A stretch of 52,856 nt of DNA from Gammaproteobacteria bacterium UBA7376. Lineage in GTDB: Bacteria; Pseudomonadota; Gammaproteobacteria; Pseudomonadales; Azotimanducaceae. Below, piece after piece: positions 9,441-18,346 of the stretch; within the stretch, counting starts at the first letter, position 1; each line of letters begins with the position of its first letter. Position numbers and translations under genes: made by a program. The notes beneath the pieces are model-generated. The model was not told where the DNA came from, searched no databases, and saw nothing but the letters and a program-made list of their open reading frames with translations. The DNA lies in NCBI GenBank assembly GCA_002470275.1, contig DKNY01000015.1:36465-89320 (forward strand), given 5' to 3'.

Positions 9441-10661
9441 TCAGGCCTCGGCCATCAGGCCCACAAAGGGTAAGATCGTGACCCGCGCTCCGGATGGGAT
9501 ATCGCCGCTCTCAGCGGGGATTTCGATCAGGCAGTTCGCGTGACGAAAGGTACTAAGTCGGTTGCTGCCCTGTTCGCCCGTATGCCTTACCTTAGGCTCA
9601 CCCTTCGTAAGCCAGTAGCGTCCCCGCTGGTATTCTGCTCGACCGGGTTGGTGCCCCAGGGGCGCATCGAGTTGGGCGCTGATGCGGAGGGGAGGCTCTG
9701 GAGAGAAACCGGCGAGATGGGCCGCGAGCGGAATACCCACGAGTAGGGCCGTGACGATGGTGGAAACGGGATTGCCCGGAAGGCCGAGAATCCAGCAGTC
9801 CTCAATACGCCCCAAGGCTAAAGGTTTGCCGGGCTTGATATTCAGCTTCCAGAAAACCAGTTCCCCGAGGTCCGAAATGGTCTGGGTGATAAAGTCCGCT
9901 TCGCCCACAGAAACCCCACCGCTGGTGATCAGGAGATCGCATCGGCTAGCGGCTTGTTGAAGCGCTGTTCTGATCGTTTCCGGGTCATCGTTCAAACAAC
10001 CGAGATCGAGTATCTCCAGCGGAAGATTCCTCAGGAGTTCCATCACCGTGCGTCGATTCGAGTCATAGATTTGCCCGGGCTGAAGCGCTGAGGGAGGCAC
10101 GCTGATATCGATGAGTTCATCACCGCTGGAGAACACGCCAATCACAGGGCGTTGGCGAACGGTGACCTGCGCGATGCCGGACGCCGCAAGGCTGCCGATG
10201 GTGATCGGGCCGAGGCGTGTCCCAGCTACTGCGATGATCTCGCCTTGGGCGACATCATTCCCTACAGGACGAATGTAGGATTCACCCGCCGAGACTGCAT
10301 CAAAGGTAATGGTGCGTTCGTCGAGGGCCTTGACCCATTCTTGGAGGACCACACGATCGGCACCGACCGGGACCTGGGCCCCAGTAAAAATGCGAACGCA
10401 GTCACCGGCTGCCAGGGTCCCGGTAAAGGGGTGGCCAGCAAGCGCCTGACCGATGAGGTTAAATGTCCGCCCCTGGGTCCAATCCTCAGACTTGACTGCA
10501 TATCCATCCATGGCTGAGGCGGGAAAGGGGGGCAGCGGCAGGGCGGTGACCACATCTTCAGCCAGGACGCGTCCCCGTGCTTCGGACAGCGGGACCTCAT
10601 GGGTGGCCGCCAGGGGCTGAATAAGCGTGGAGAGAGCAGCCAGTGCTTTCTCCAGAGTCAT
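9441..10661 (-). CDS. moeA: Molybdopterin molybdenumtransferase MoeA
   Basis: Inserts molybdate into adenylylated molybdopterin in the last step of molybdenum cofactor synthesis. The ATG at 10661 gives 406 aa starting MTLEKALAALST, the usual family N-terminus; a TTG at 10682 in frame is a weaker alternative. Motifs: PPFPASAMDGYA near the N-terminus, the SSGDEL segment, TSGGVSVGEADF and GLPGNPVST in the MPT-binding domain. It is divergent from tsaB with about 20 bases between the start codons, so the promoters must overlap coding sequence or each other. No other moa/mob genes lie in the window. Confidence 0.93.
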   Translation of the reverse strand: MTLEKALAALSTLIQPLAATHEVPLSEARGRVLAEDVVTALPLPPFPASAMDGYAVKSEDWTQGRTFNLIGQALAGHPFTGTLAAGDCVRIFTGAQVPVGADRVVLQEWVKALDERTITFDAVSAGESYIRPVGNDVAQGEIIAVAGTRLGPITIGSLAASGIAQVTVRQRPVIGVFSSGDELIDISVPPSALQPGQIYDSNRRTVMELLRNLPLEILDLGCLNDDPETIRTALQQAASRCDLLITSGGVSVGEADFITQTISDLGELVFWKLNIKPGKPLALGRIEDCWILGLPGNPVSTIVTALLVGIPLAAHLAGFSPEPPLRISAQLDAPLGHQPGRAEYQRGRYWLTKGEPKVRHTGEQGSNRLSTFRHANCLIEIPAESGDIPSGARVTILPFVGLMAEA

Positions 10662-10681
10662 GGGTTGGCTATCCTGCTGCA

Positions 10682-11356
10682 ATGAAAATCACCCTCTGTA
10701 TCGAAACGTCTGGGCCCCATTGTAGCCTCGCCTTGGCCGCTGGAGAGCAAATTTTCCACCGCGCTGAACCGCTCCAACGGCGACATAACGAACGCGTGTT
10801 GCCACTGATTCAAGCCCTATACCAAGAGGCTGGCGTCAGTCTTGAAGCAACTGAGCTGGTGGGCTTTGGCGCCGGGCCGGGGTCCTTTACCGGGGTGCGT
10901 ATTGCGGCATCTATTGCCCAGGGTCTGGCGTTGGCAACGAACAGCAGGGTGGTGCCCATGCCAGGCTCGGAAATATTGCTAGCATCCGCACGCCGACAAT
11001 ACTCGGGGCCCCAGAAAATGGGGTGGCTGGTTTCCATACCCAGTCGGGCGGATGCCTACTACCTGTCATTTTATCGGCAGCGAGGGGACGAGGTTGTCTG
11101 TGAGACGTCGGATGTCTTGGTCACATCGGCGCCCGCGTGGCTTGCTGAGCAGGCGAAAGCGCATGATCAAACGATGCTGATTGGTGAGCGCCCGGACTGG
11201 CTCGACACCACTGAGCAGATTAGGGCCCTAGGCCCCATAGCGCCCAGCGCGGCTGCCATGATTCATATTGCTCGATCCCGTGCACCCCTACCCGCTGAGG
11301 AGGCGTTACCGATTTATCTGCAGGGCGACTCACCCTGGCAGCCGATGGTGCGATAA
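10682..11356 (+). CDS. tsaB: tRNA threonylcarbamoyladenosine biosynthesis protein TsaB
   Basis: ASKHA-fold partner of TsaD in the complex that makes t6A37 in ANN-decoding tRNAs. The ATG at 10682 gives 224 aa beginning MKITLCIETSG. The signature GFGAGPGSFTGVRI is present at about residues 61-75. A start further upstream at 10643 would add residues foreign to the family and run into moeA. No clear ribosome-binding site precedes 10682. rsmJ follows after six bases, so the two are probably one transcript. Confidence 0.93.
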   Translation: MKITLCIETSGPHCSLALAAGEQIFHRAEPLQRRHNERVLPLIQALYQEAGVSLEATELVGFGAGPGSFTGVRIAASIAQGLALATNSRVVPMPGSEILLASARRQYSGPQKMGWLVSIPSRADAYYLSFYRQRGDEVVCETSDVLVTSAPAWLAEQAKAHDQTMLIGERPDWLDTTEQIRALGPIAPSAAAMIHIARSRAPLPAEEALPIYLQGDSPWQPMVR

Positions 11357-11362
11357 CCCGTC

Positions 11363-12094
11363 GTGTCCACACTTTCGCTTAGGCTTTTCTGCCCAGAACC
11401 TTTTCGAGCGCAGGCAGAGGACTACGCGCCATGGTGCACCGTAACCATTTCACCTGCGCCGCCGGAGCCGACATGCCCTGCGCTCTGGCTGGACGCAGGG
11501 GGACTGGGTCTGCTCATGCCCGGTTTTGCTAAACCCTATCGACCGGCTCAGGCTGGGCCAGTCCACCGGCAGCGGTCCCATGCCAGCGATCCCATGGTGC
11601 GCGCCTGCGCCGCCGGGCGAGGCAATATTTCAGTCCTGGATGCCTGTGCTGGCTTTGGCAGCGATGGTCTCGTGATGAGCGACCTTGGGTGTCGGGTAAC
11701 TTATTTGGAACGTGACCCCCTGATCTGGCTCTTGCTGCGGGATCGAGTCAAAGATTTGCCCGGGGCTTGGGCGCACTGTGCCGATGCGCAGGACTTTATG
11801 GCGGAGGGCGACAGGTGGGATGTGGTCTATCTTGACCCCATGTTCCCCCTCCGTAATAAAACGGCGTTACCGGGGTTGGGTATGCAGCATCTGCGGACCC
11901 TAAGTGAAGCGACATCTGAGGAGGTTGATATGCAGCAGGCGCTAGCCGATCTGCTGCAAAGCGCCCGCCGCGCAGCCATCCGGCGTGTGGTCTGTAAACG
12001 GCGGGCCAAGGATCCCATGCCAGATTCCTTACTGACGCCGGATTTTCAGGTGAAAGGGAAAATGGTGCGTTTCGATGTTTATCTCACGAGCTGA
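11363..12094 (+). CDS. rsmJ: 16S rRNA (guanine-1516-N2)-methyltransferase RsmJ
   Basis: SAM-dependent methyltransferase of the RsmJ (YhiQ) family, 243 aa, GTG start. The SAM-binding motif is LDACAGFGSDGLVM, followed by LERDPLIWLLL, and the catalytic-region motif is VVYLDPMFPLRNK; all are typical of RsmJ. The N-terminal ~75 residues are divergent. It ends 13 bases before the convergent plsB stop. Confidence 0.9.
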   Translation: MSTLSLRLFCPEPFRAQAEDYAPWCTVTISPAPPEPTCPALWLDAGGLGLLMPGFAKPYRPAQAGPVHRQRSHASDPMVRACAAGRGNISVLDACAGFGSDGLVMSDLGCRVTYLERDPLIWLLLRDRVKDLPGAWAHCADAQDFMAEGDRWDVVYLDPMFPLRNKTALPGLGMQHLRTLSEATSEEVDMQQALADLLQSARRAAIRRVVCKRRAKDPMPDSLLTPDFQVKGKMVRFDVYLTS

Positions 12095-12107
12095 GAGCGA
12101 TGCCCCG

Positions 12108-14627
12108 CTAGGGCTCGATATTAGTTTGCTCTGGGTCCGTGCCGATCAACTGACGGATATTCGGGCGAATATCCGGGGGAAAGACGTCCCCTAAGCGATC
12201 CGCTAAGCGCAAGGCGTCGGGACTTGGGCTAAGAACACTGGCACCGTCCTCGGTCAGCAGACCCTGCTCCACCAGGTTCACGATCAACTGCTGCAACAGC
12301 CTAGGGTCTGCAAAATCCGGCGGTGCATCTTCCAGTACAGACAGTCGCTCCAGGGCCAGAAGGCTAGCTGTCCTCAGGCCCTCGGACTCTTTTGGGGCGT
12401 ACTCTGCTTTCTCGATAACAATGAACAGGCGCTGGAGTGAATCCTCCACCAACGCAGCCAGGTTCGTCAGCATTAAGAATGGAGCACCCTTGGGTTCCGC
12501 TGCTCGAATACCCTCTTGGTCCTGGATAATCAGTCCGAGTTGCTCCAAAACGTTAAGACAATGGTTCAGGTTCATTTGGGTTGGCGCCGTATATTCAGCC
12601 GCCAGCAGCGGATAAAGCGGATTCAGCAGGGTCTCTAACGCAGATCGCTTTAGGGCAGCCGTGGCGGTGGTGACATGGTGGGCAACGAGGGCAGGGAGGA
12701 CAAAGAGGTTAAGGACGTTGTTTCGATACCAGCCAATGAGCTTGGCCGTGAACCGACTTTGGCTGATGGTGATGCCCAAGGGGGTTTCTTTACGGTCAAG
12801 AAACCCCAGGTCAACAACGGTGTCCAGACATTGAACGGCGGTTTTTGCTTCCGCCGTTAAAATGTCCTCTGAATAAAGCCGCCTGGCCAGGGTGATCTGC
12901 CTTTCCACCCTTTCCAGCAGCATGCCTTGGTCCAGCTGAATCTGCTCCTGTCCGCGCAGGGTCAGCGCCAGAATGTTGACTGGATTGAGGGTGGCTTGGG
13001 CATTGATTTCCCTCATGATGCGCGCGCCCAGGCGCTTCAATACCTCTGGGGAGGCATCGATGGCGTTGTCCTCGTGAGCGGAGGGCTGCTCTTCTAACCA
13101 TTGATCTAAGGCGATAGGCTTGCCTAGGCTGACCCTCAAGCGTCCAAAATTTTGGCGAATCAGGCGCAGGTTTTTGAGAATGTCCAGGGTGGACTCGCCG
13201 CGCTTTTCTGCACCCATCATCTCTCGCAAGTATGAGTTGCCTTCGATTACTTTTTCATACCCAAAGTAGACGGGGACGAAGGCAAGGGGCTTGCTCAACC
13301 CTCTTAGTTGATGCGTTAGCGTTTGTTTGAGTAGCCCGTATTTCACGCTAAGTAACCTGCCGGAGCGGCTGCGCCCGCCCTCCGGAAAAAATTCGACGCA
13401 ATGGCCACGGTCGTATACCTGGAATAAATATTCGCTAAATGTTGCCGTGTAGAGGGAGTCGTCTCGAAAGCTGCGCCGCATGAAAAAGGCGCCTCCGCCG
13501 CGAAGGAATCGGCCAACCAAGGGCAGGTTGAGATTATCCCCGGCCGCGATATGGGGAATCATGATGCCGGCGCGGTACAGGGCATAGCTCAACACCAGGT
13601 AGTCAATATGGCTGCGGTGAGAAGGCACGTAGACCAGGGTATGGGTTTCGCTGGCCTGGGTCAGCGGCGTGAGGCCCCTAATGTCGATCCCGGAGTAGAT
13701 TCGCGCCCAAAACCAGGCCAGAAAGATAAGGAAGAAGCGAATGATGGAATAGGTCATGTCTGACGCAATCGTCCTAACCATCTTGTTGGCCTGGCGCTCA
13801 AGACGCCAACGGTTTCCCCCCTCCTCTACAAGGGCGTTGATTGAGGCCTGCACCTCTGCGGATGCAACGACGCTGTTGAGGAGGGTTCTTCGGTGGGAAA
13901 AATCTGGTCCCAGCGTCGCCCGATGCTGGGCCTTGAAGCGAACGCGCAGCAGTCTGGCGGCCCGACGCAGGGCATAGTCCTCGCCGCGAGGATGGGTGGC
14001 AAGTTCGCTGAGGGCGATACCGCTGCCAAAACAAATGTGAATGTCGCCGCGATTCAAAATTAGCGTCACCATGCGCTTGAAGCCTGCGGTGGCGGATCGC
14101 TGATCCGAGGTAAGCGCCTTTATCCAGCTGCCTCGGGGTGCTAGCGAACGTCCCCAAAATATCGAGACCGGAACCAGCAGCACGTTCTCCTGGACGGCCA
14201 TCGGCGCGGCGATGAGCTTGCGCAAACGGCGAGAGTGCCGGCGCATGGTTATTCTCCCGCGAAAGGCCCGCTCTAATGCCAGAGAGCGTCGGCTGGTGCG
14301 CCAAGTGCCCAATTCGAGAGGCGATAGGGGCATATTTTCTTCAAGCTCTGGGGCAAGGCCGCCCTTAATCAGCGCGGTCTCCAGGGCAAGAAGGTCAAGC
14401 ACGGAACGTCTTTGAATGACGTAGACAACCTGCCAGGGCGCTTTGCGGGACTGCGGGTCAACAACCAGGTCAGGGTGAGGGAACCGCAGGTTCTCCTCGC
14501 CGCTGATGCTGGGCTTCGTTGTCTTGATGAGGAGCCATCGCAACAGCTGGAAGTACAGGCGCAGCATAAAGATCAGAGCGTGGTCTGCAGCACCCTTAGT
14601 TGGGCCGCTTGCCCTGGAAGAGTTCAT
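12108..14627 (-). CDS. plsB: Glycerol-3-phosphate acyltransferase PlsB
   Basis: Membrane-associated enzyme (839 aa) that acylates sn-glycerol 3-phosphate at position 1, the first step of phospholipid synthesis. Motif I HRSHIDY carries the HX4D catalytic pair. Motif III FPEGGRSRSGRLL follows, and the long flanking N- and C-terminal domains are family typical. Start: an ATG at 14627 overlaps the end of gspD by 32 bases. An in-frame ATG at 14567 (MLRLYFQLLRW) matches the E. coli N-terminus better and may be the true start. It is last in a minus-strand block after gspN-gspC-gspD. Confidence 0.96.
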   Translation of the reverse strand: MNSSRASGPTKGAADHALIFMLRLYFQLLRWLLIKTTKPSISGEENLRFPHPDLVVDPQSRKAPWQVVYVIQRRSVLDLLALETALIKGGLAPELEENMPLSPLELGTWRTSRRSLALERAFRGRITMRRHSRRLRKLIAAPMAVQENVLLVPVSIFWGRSLAPRGSWIKALTSDQRSATAGFKRMVTLILNRGDIHICFGSGIALSELATHPRGEDYALRRAARLLRVRFKAQHRATLGPDFSHRRTLLNSVVASAEVQASINALVEEGGNRWRLERQANKMVRTIASDMTYSIIRFFLIFLAWFWARIYSGIDIRGLTPLTQASETHTLVYVPSHRSHIDYLVLSYALYRAGIMIPHIAAGDNLNLPLVGRFLRGGGAFFMRRSFRDDSLYTATFSEYLFQVYDRGHCVEFFPEGGRSRSGRLLSVKYGLLKQTLTHQLRGLSKPLAFVPVYFGYEKVIEGNSYLREMMGAEKRGESTLDILKNLRLIRQNFGRLRVSLGKPIALDQWLEEQPSAHEDNAIDASPEVLKRLGARIMREINAQATLNPVNILALTLRGQEQIQLDQGMLLERVERQITLARRLYSEDILTAEAKTAVQCLDTVVDLGFLDRKETPLGITISQSRFTAKLIGWYRNNVLNLFVLPALVAHHVTTATAALKRSALETLLNPLYPLLAAEYTAPTQMNLNHCLNVLEQLGLIIQDQEGIRAAEPKGAPFLMLTNLAALVEDSLQRLFIVIEKAEYAPKESEGLRTASLLALERLSVLEDAPPDFADPRLLQQLIVNLVEQGLLTEDGASVLSPSPDALRLADRLGDVFPPDIRPNIRQLIGTDPEQTNIEP

Positions 14628-16542
14628 CTACAGTTTTGAGGTCCTGGCCTATCTCAGCATTTGAATCATCCGACTCATGTAGCTCCCAGATACCGTCATA
14701 CTTCTCGCTGGCGATACGGGAGGCTTCAGCGTTGTCCTCTATGATTGTGGGCCGGAGGAAGACCAGGAGATTGGTCTTCCCTCGGGTGCTGGTTTTTGAT
14801 TTAAAGAGATTGCCCATCACCGGTATCGACCCCAAGACCGGCACACGACTTTCTGTATCGCTTACATCATCTTGGATCAGTCCGCCAAGCACGATCGTTT
14901 CCCCGTCTTGGGCGAGTACCGTGGTTTCGATAGAGCGCTTAGAGGTTACCACGTCCGCGAAGGTGGTGCCCCCAACCTGGGTGTTCAGCACATTGGTAAT
15001 GTTTTGCGATACCTCAAGCCGAACGCCGCCGTCACCGAATATATGAGGCGTTACCATCAGCTCTACGCCCACGTCTTCTCGGTTCACGGTGGTGAAGGGG
15101 TTGCTGGTGCCATCGCCCGTGGTGGTAAAGGAGCCGGTGCGAAACGGTACCTCTCTACCCACCAGGATCTTGGCCTCAATGTTGTCCAGGGTGACGATGC
15201 TAGGCGTTGATAACAGATTTGCATCGGCATTAGATGCCAGGGCGCTCACGACGGCACCGAAGGAAACGCCGTCCAAATTCACTTTTGCGGCCGCCAGGGT
15301 GGGCTGGGTCAGGGTTGCAAGGCCGCCGATTAGGTTGATCTCGCCCGTCTCGGGATTGAGGGCGCCCGCCAACAGGCTGTTGATCGAATTATCAAGCCCG
15401 GTATTGATTAAGGGCACTTCATCTCCACTCTGATCACCGCCAGCAATACCGATACTTCGGCTTTGGTCCTCGCTAATGGTGACCTCAACAATGGCGGCTT
15501 CAATAAGGACCTGGGCCCTGGGCGTATCGAGCTTGTCCACTACGCTTGAAATTTCATCGATGGTGTTGGGGTCAGCTCGAACGATGATGGCATTCAATGA
15601 GGTATCGGACTGAATTGAAAAATTGCTCTCTTGGTTCCCGCCTTGGCTGGCTCCGCTCAAGATGCCCTGGAGAATCCCGGCAACGTTTTCTGCGTCTGCA
15701 TGGTTGAGCTGGATGACGCGGGTGGCTTCAGAGCTGTTGGAGGGTTGATCTAGCTGCTCGATGATAACCAATAGGTTCTTGATCGCCTTGGTTTGCCCGC
15801 GCAGCACCAGAGAGTTGTTGCGCTCATTGGCAATGACCTGAACGCGCTGGGGACCGCTGGCGCTTGCGCCCACCTGATCCGCGGCGACTTTCTCTAGAAT
15901 CGAAATCAAGGCACCTACCCAGGCCTCCTTTAGCGGCACCATGACGACTTCATCCGTTTGCACCACGTCAATGTTTTGGATAATTTCCTTAATGCGCAAA
16001 ATATTGTCTGCATGATCCGAAATGATCACCACATTGGGGTCGTTGACGCTGCCAATGTGACCATACTGGGGGATCAGAGGGCGCAGAATCTTCAAAAGGT
16101 CATCAGACTTTACGTTTTCAACGGGAATAATTTCTGTCACCAATTCCTCTGGCGCCGCAGCCGTCAGGCCGCCAAGGGCGCCAGGCGTCTGCTTTCCCGT
16201 AGCGCTTTGCTGTATCCGGATAATCCCGCCTGACGGCACAGCAGTGTAGTTCTGAAGGCGAAGCACGCTGAGAAAAAGCTCATAAACGCCCTCTCTGCTC
16301 AGGGGCGTGTCGGAGACTACGTTGACCTGTCCTTTCAGTCTGGGGTCGACCACAAAGGTCTTGCCGGTGATTCGGGCCACCTCCGCAACGAACTCCTGTA
16401 TGTCCGCATTGCGGGTCGCCATCTGCCAGGTCGGCTCTTCAGCATCGAGACGCTCGCTTTCCTCGAACTCCGCATAGGTTCCCTGCGCAGTGCTAATCAG
16501 CAGTAGGCCAATCAGATAAAGTGCTCGATGTGTGTATCTCAT
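14596..16542 (-). CDS. gspD: Type II secretion secretin GspD
   Basis: Outer-membrane channel of the type II secretion system (648 aa). It has a signal peptide (hydrophobic segment ending near TAQGTYA), then N0-N3 ring domains (N0 near residues 35-100) and the C-terminal secretin domain with repeated VPVLGSIPVMGNLF-type motifs and GGLIQDDVSDTESRVPVLG (given here in two overlapping parts). It directly follows gspC and precedes plsB. The remaining gsp genes (E to M) are not in the window and must be elsewhere if the system works. Confidence 0.95.
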   Translation of the reverse strand: MRYTHRALYLIGLLLISTAQGTYAEFEESERLDAEEPTWQMATRNADIQEFVAEVARITGKTFVVDPRLKGQVNVVSDTPLSREGVYELFLSVLRLQNYTAVPSGGIIRIQQSATGKQTPGALGGLTAAAPEELVTEIIPVENVKSDDLLKILRPLIPQYGHIGSVNDPNVVIISDHADNILRIKEIIQNIDVVQTDEVVMVPLKEAWVGALISILEKVAADQVGASASGPQRVQVIANERNNSLVLRGQTKAIKNLLVIIEQLDQPSNSSEATRVIQLNHADAENVAGILQGILSGASQGGNQESNFSIQSDTSLNAIIVRADPNTIDEISSVVDKLDTPRAQVLIEAAIVEVTISEDQSRSIGIAGGDQSGDEVPLINTGLDNSINSLLAGALNPETGEINLIGGLATLTQPTLAAAKVNLDGVSFGAVVSALASNADANLLSTPSIVTLDNIEAKILVGREVPFRTGSFTTTGDGTSNPFTTVNREDVGVELMVTPHIFGDGGVRLEVSQNITNVLNTQVGGTTFADVVTSKRSIETTVLAQDGETIVLGGLIQDDVSDTESRVPVLGSIPVMGNLFKSKTSTRGKTNLLVFLRPTIIEDNAEASRIASEKYDGIWELHESDDSNAEIGQDLKTVDELFQGKRPN

Positions 16543-16563
16543 GGCGTCACCGCTTACTGTTGT

Positions 16564-17466
16564 TCATTGGGGGAGGCGTGCGGTAATGGTGAATCGCTCG
16601 CCATTCCTATCGATCTCAATGCTGGCAGAACCTTTGGCCATGATGTTGCGCAGTTCGAGTCGGTCTTTGTCCAAATCACCCACCGGCTGGCCGTTGACCG
16701 CCATAATGATATCCCCAGCTTGAAGGCCAGTCTGGCGAAAGTAGGGGTTTCGGGAGGCATCTCCGATCCGATAGCCCTTGGCGTCTGGCAGTACGCCATA
16801 TTGGGAAAAAGCTTTGGCACCAACCTCCTCTATGTCATTTTCCAGATCTTCAAGAAGCGCCACGGGATTGGGCCGCTCATCCACAAAGCCATGGCTGACC
16901 GAGCTGCGATAATCCGTGTCTCTATCATGGCCCGAGGCATCTGGCGCAACGGCCTGACTATCGGCGTCTACCAGGACGGCTTGGAAGGCCCCCTTTGGAA
17001 ATTCAAGCGCCTCTCGGTTGCCCGCTCTGAGCAAGATCACGCGATCTGCGTAAACCTCAATCAATTGAGCATTGCCAGGAACCCTGTCGCCTATCGTGTA
17101 AAGACGCTCGCTCTTGCCACGCTGGGCAATGATGGCGCTGGATGCGCCTTGTTCGCTGGCGGCGAACACCGCCCTCAAACCCAGCGGCAGCCGGGTTGCG
17201 ACGGCGGGTAGGGCTCTGTCAACGATGTCCTGACTGGCTTCTGCTTGGCCAAAAAGATGGCGCGATGTGAGGGCCTGCAGACTGGGTTTGGACTCGGTCC
17301 GGCTTTGAGCAGGGGCCGAGGCCTCATTGGGTATTGCGCCGTCCGCCGGGGCATTGCCCAGCATCGCACTGGCCGTGGCGGCCAACGTGTAGGCAATACC
17401 CACAAGAATAGCCAGGCGCAGCAAGGCCACACCCTTTATCACCCATTGATCCAGTGCATCCGGCAT
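16564..17466 (-). CDS. gspC: Type II secretion inner-membrane clamp protein GspC
   Basis: Bitopic inner-membrane protein that links the inner-membrane platform to the GspD secretin. The ATG at 17466 gives 300 aa (MPDALDQWVIKG), preceded by AGGA at suitable spacing; a GTG at 17520 would add 18 residues. One transmembrane helix lies near residues 12-34, followed by a proline/alanine/serine-rich linker, the homology region (LPLGLRAVFAA) and a C-terminal PDZ domain (QAGDIIMAVNGQPVGDL). It lies 70 bases after gspN and 21 bases before gspD. Confidence 0.92.
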   Translation of the reverse strand: MPDALDQWVIKGVALLRLAILVGIAYTLAATASAMLGNAPADGAIPNEASAPAQSRTESKPSLQALTSRHLFGQAEASQDIVDRALPAVATRLPLGLRAVFAASEQGASSAIIAQRGKSERLYTIGDRVPGNAQLIEVYADRVILLRAGNREALEFPKGAFQAVLVDADSQAVAPDASGHDRDTDYRSSVSHGFVDERPNPVALLEDLENDIEEVGAKAFSQYGVLPDAKGYRIGDASRNPYFRQTGLQAGDIIMAVNGQPVGDLDKDRLELRNIMAKGSASIEIDRNGERFTITARLPQ

Positions 17467-17590
17467 CAGCGGAATCCTGCAGTTGCAATAGCGACCGAGT
17501 CTTTGTGACCGTGAGGCCACTGACGTCTGGTCTGTAGCCCATTATTGTGCGGCGTCCTGCTAAAAATGCCAGCCTTGTTTCACGCTTCTT

Positions 17591-18343
17591 TTAATTCAGT
17601 GAACGCTCAACGGTGAGAACGACAGTGTCCTCAGGCTCATTGCCCGGCCAGGCGTAGTTAACGAGGTTCAGAAAGCCCCGAGACAGATCAATACGCACTC
17701 GGCGTGAGGGATCAAGCTGCAGCCACATTAAGGGTTTGGTCCCCTCAGCCTCGCGCCGCACCTCGAGGTGGAGCACGTTGGACTCTTGGATACTTAGCTG
17801 GGCTGATAAGGGGGGCAGTATGGTCTCTCCGAAGCGATCTCCGATCAGATAGCTCACTTCGCCACCGGACCAGGAGATTGGGTTGCTGGAAATCAGGGTG
17901 AGTGTTTCACCACGCTGGCGCAGGTGCATTGGCGGAACGCTGAAACGTCCTGAGACGCGAAGGTTGTAGTCGGCCAAAATCTCCGCTATCGCAAGGCGGT
18001 CTATCTCAGCCTGGGCATGGGTATCGATCGCGCCCCAGGAGACGGATGATCGGCCCTCAACAAGCAGTCCGGTGCCGCTCACCTGCCACGCAACATGCGG
18101 AGCGTAGGCATGGCCGTCTGGCGACTGGGCCAACAGTCCTACCCGCCAGCTCACGGCGGCGCTAAGACCTATATCGCTGACGAGATTCGCCCTGCCTGAC
18201 CAGACAGTCCCACTGGTGCGGACGAATTCTACGCCCGGTAGGTCGTCAAAGAGGGGTCTCAGCGCTCCGGCCGGCAGGTAGACGAAGGTCAGAATCAAGC
18301 TGATCCCAAGGACCCAGGTGGAGGTTCGCCAGGGAGAGCTCAT
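17591..18343 (-). CDS. gspN: Type II secretion protein GspN
   Basis: Accessory type II secretion protein (250 aa). It has an N-terminal hydrophobic anchor (about residues 9-27) followed by a periplasmic beta-rich region containing FDDLPGVEFVRTSGTVWSG and WQVSG, typical of GspN. It is present in only a subset of type II systems. It starts three bases after dapE ends, so gspN-C-D appear to be transcribed with the dap genes. Assignment rests on family pattern and on gspC/gspD next door. Confidence 0.85.
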   Translation of the reverse strand: MSSPWRTSTWVLGISLILTFVYLPAGALRPLFDDLPGVEFVRTSGTVWSGRANLVSDIGLSAAVSWRVGLLAQSPDGHAYAPHVAWQVSGTGLLVEGRSSVSWGAIDTHAQAEIDRLAIAEILADYNLRVSGRFSVPPMHLRQRGETLTLISSNPISWSGGEVSYLIGDRFGETILPPLSAQLSIQESNVLHLEVRREAEGTKPLMWLQLDPSRRVRIDLSRGFLNLVNYAWPGNEPEDTVVLTVERSLN

Positions 18344-18346
18344 GGG

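Noticed and set aside
16528..17211. Open frame of 227 codons on the plus strand opposite gspC/gspD
   Set aside because: It lies wholly antisense to well-supported gspC and gspD, has no recognisable motif, and reads like a shadow of their codon pattern.
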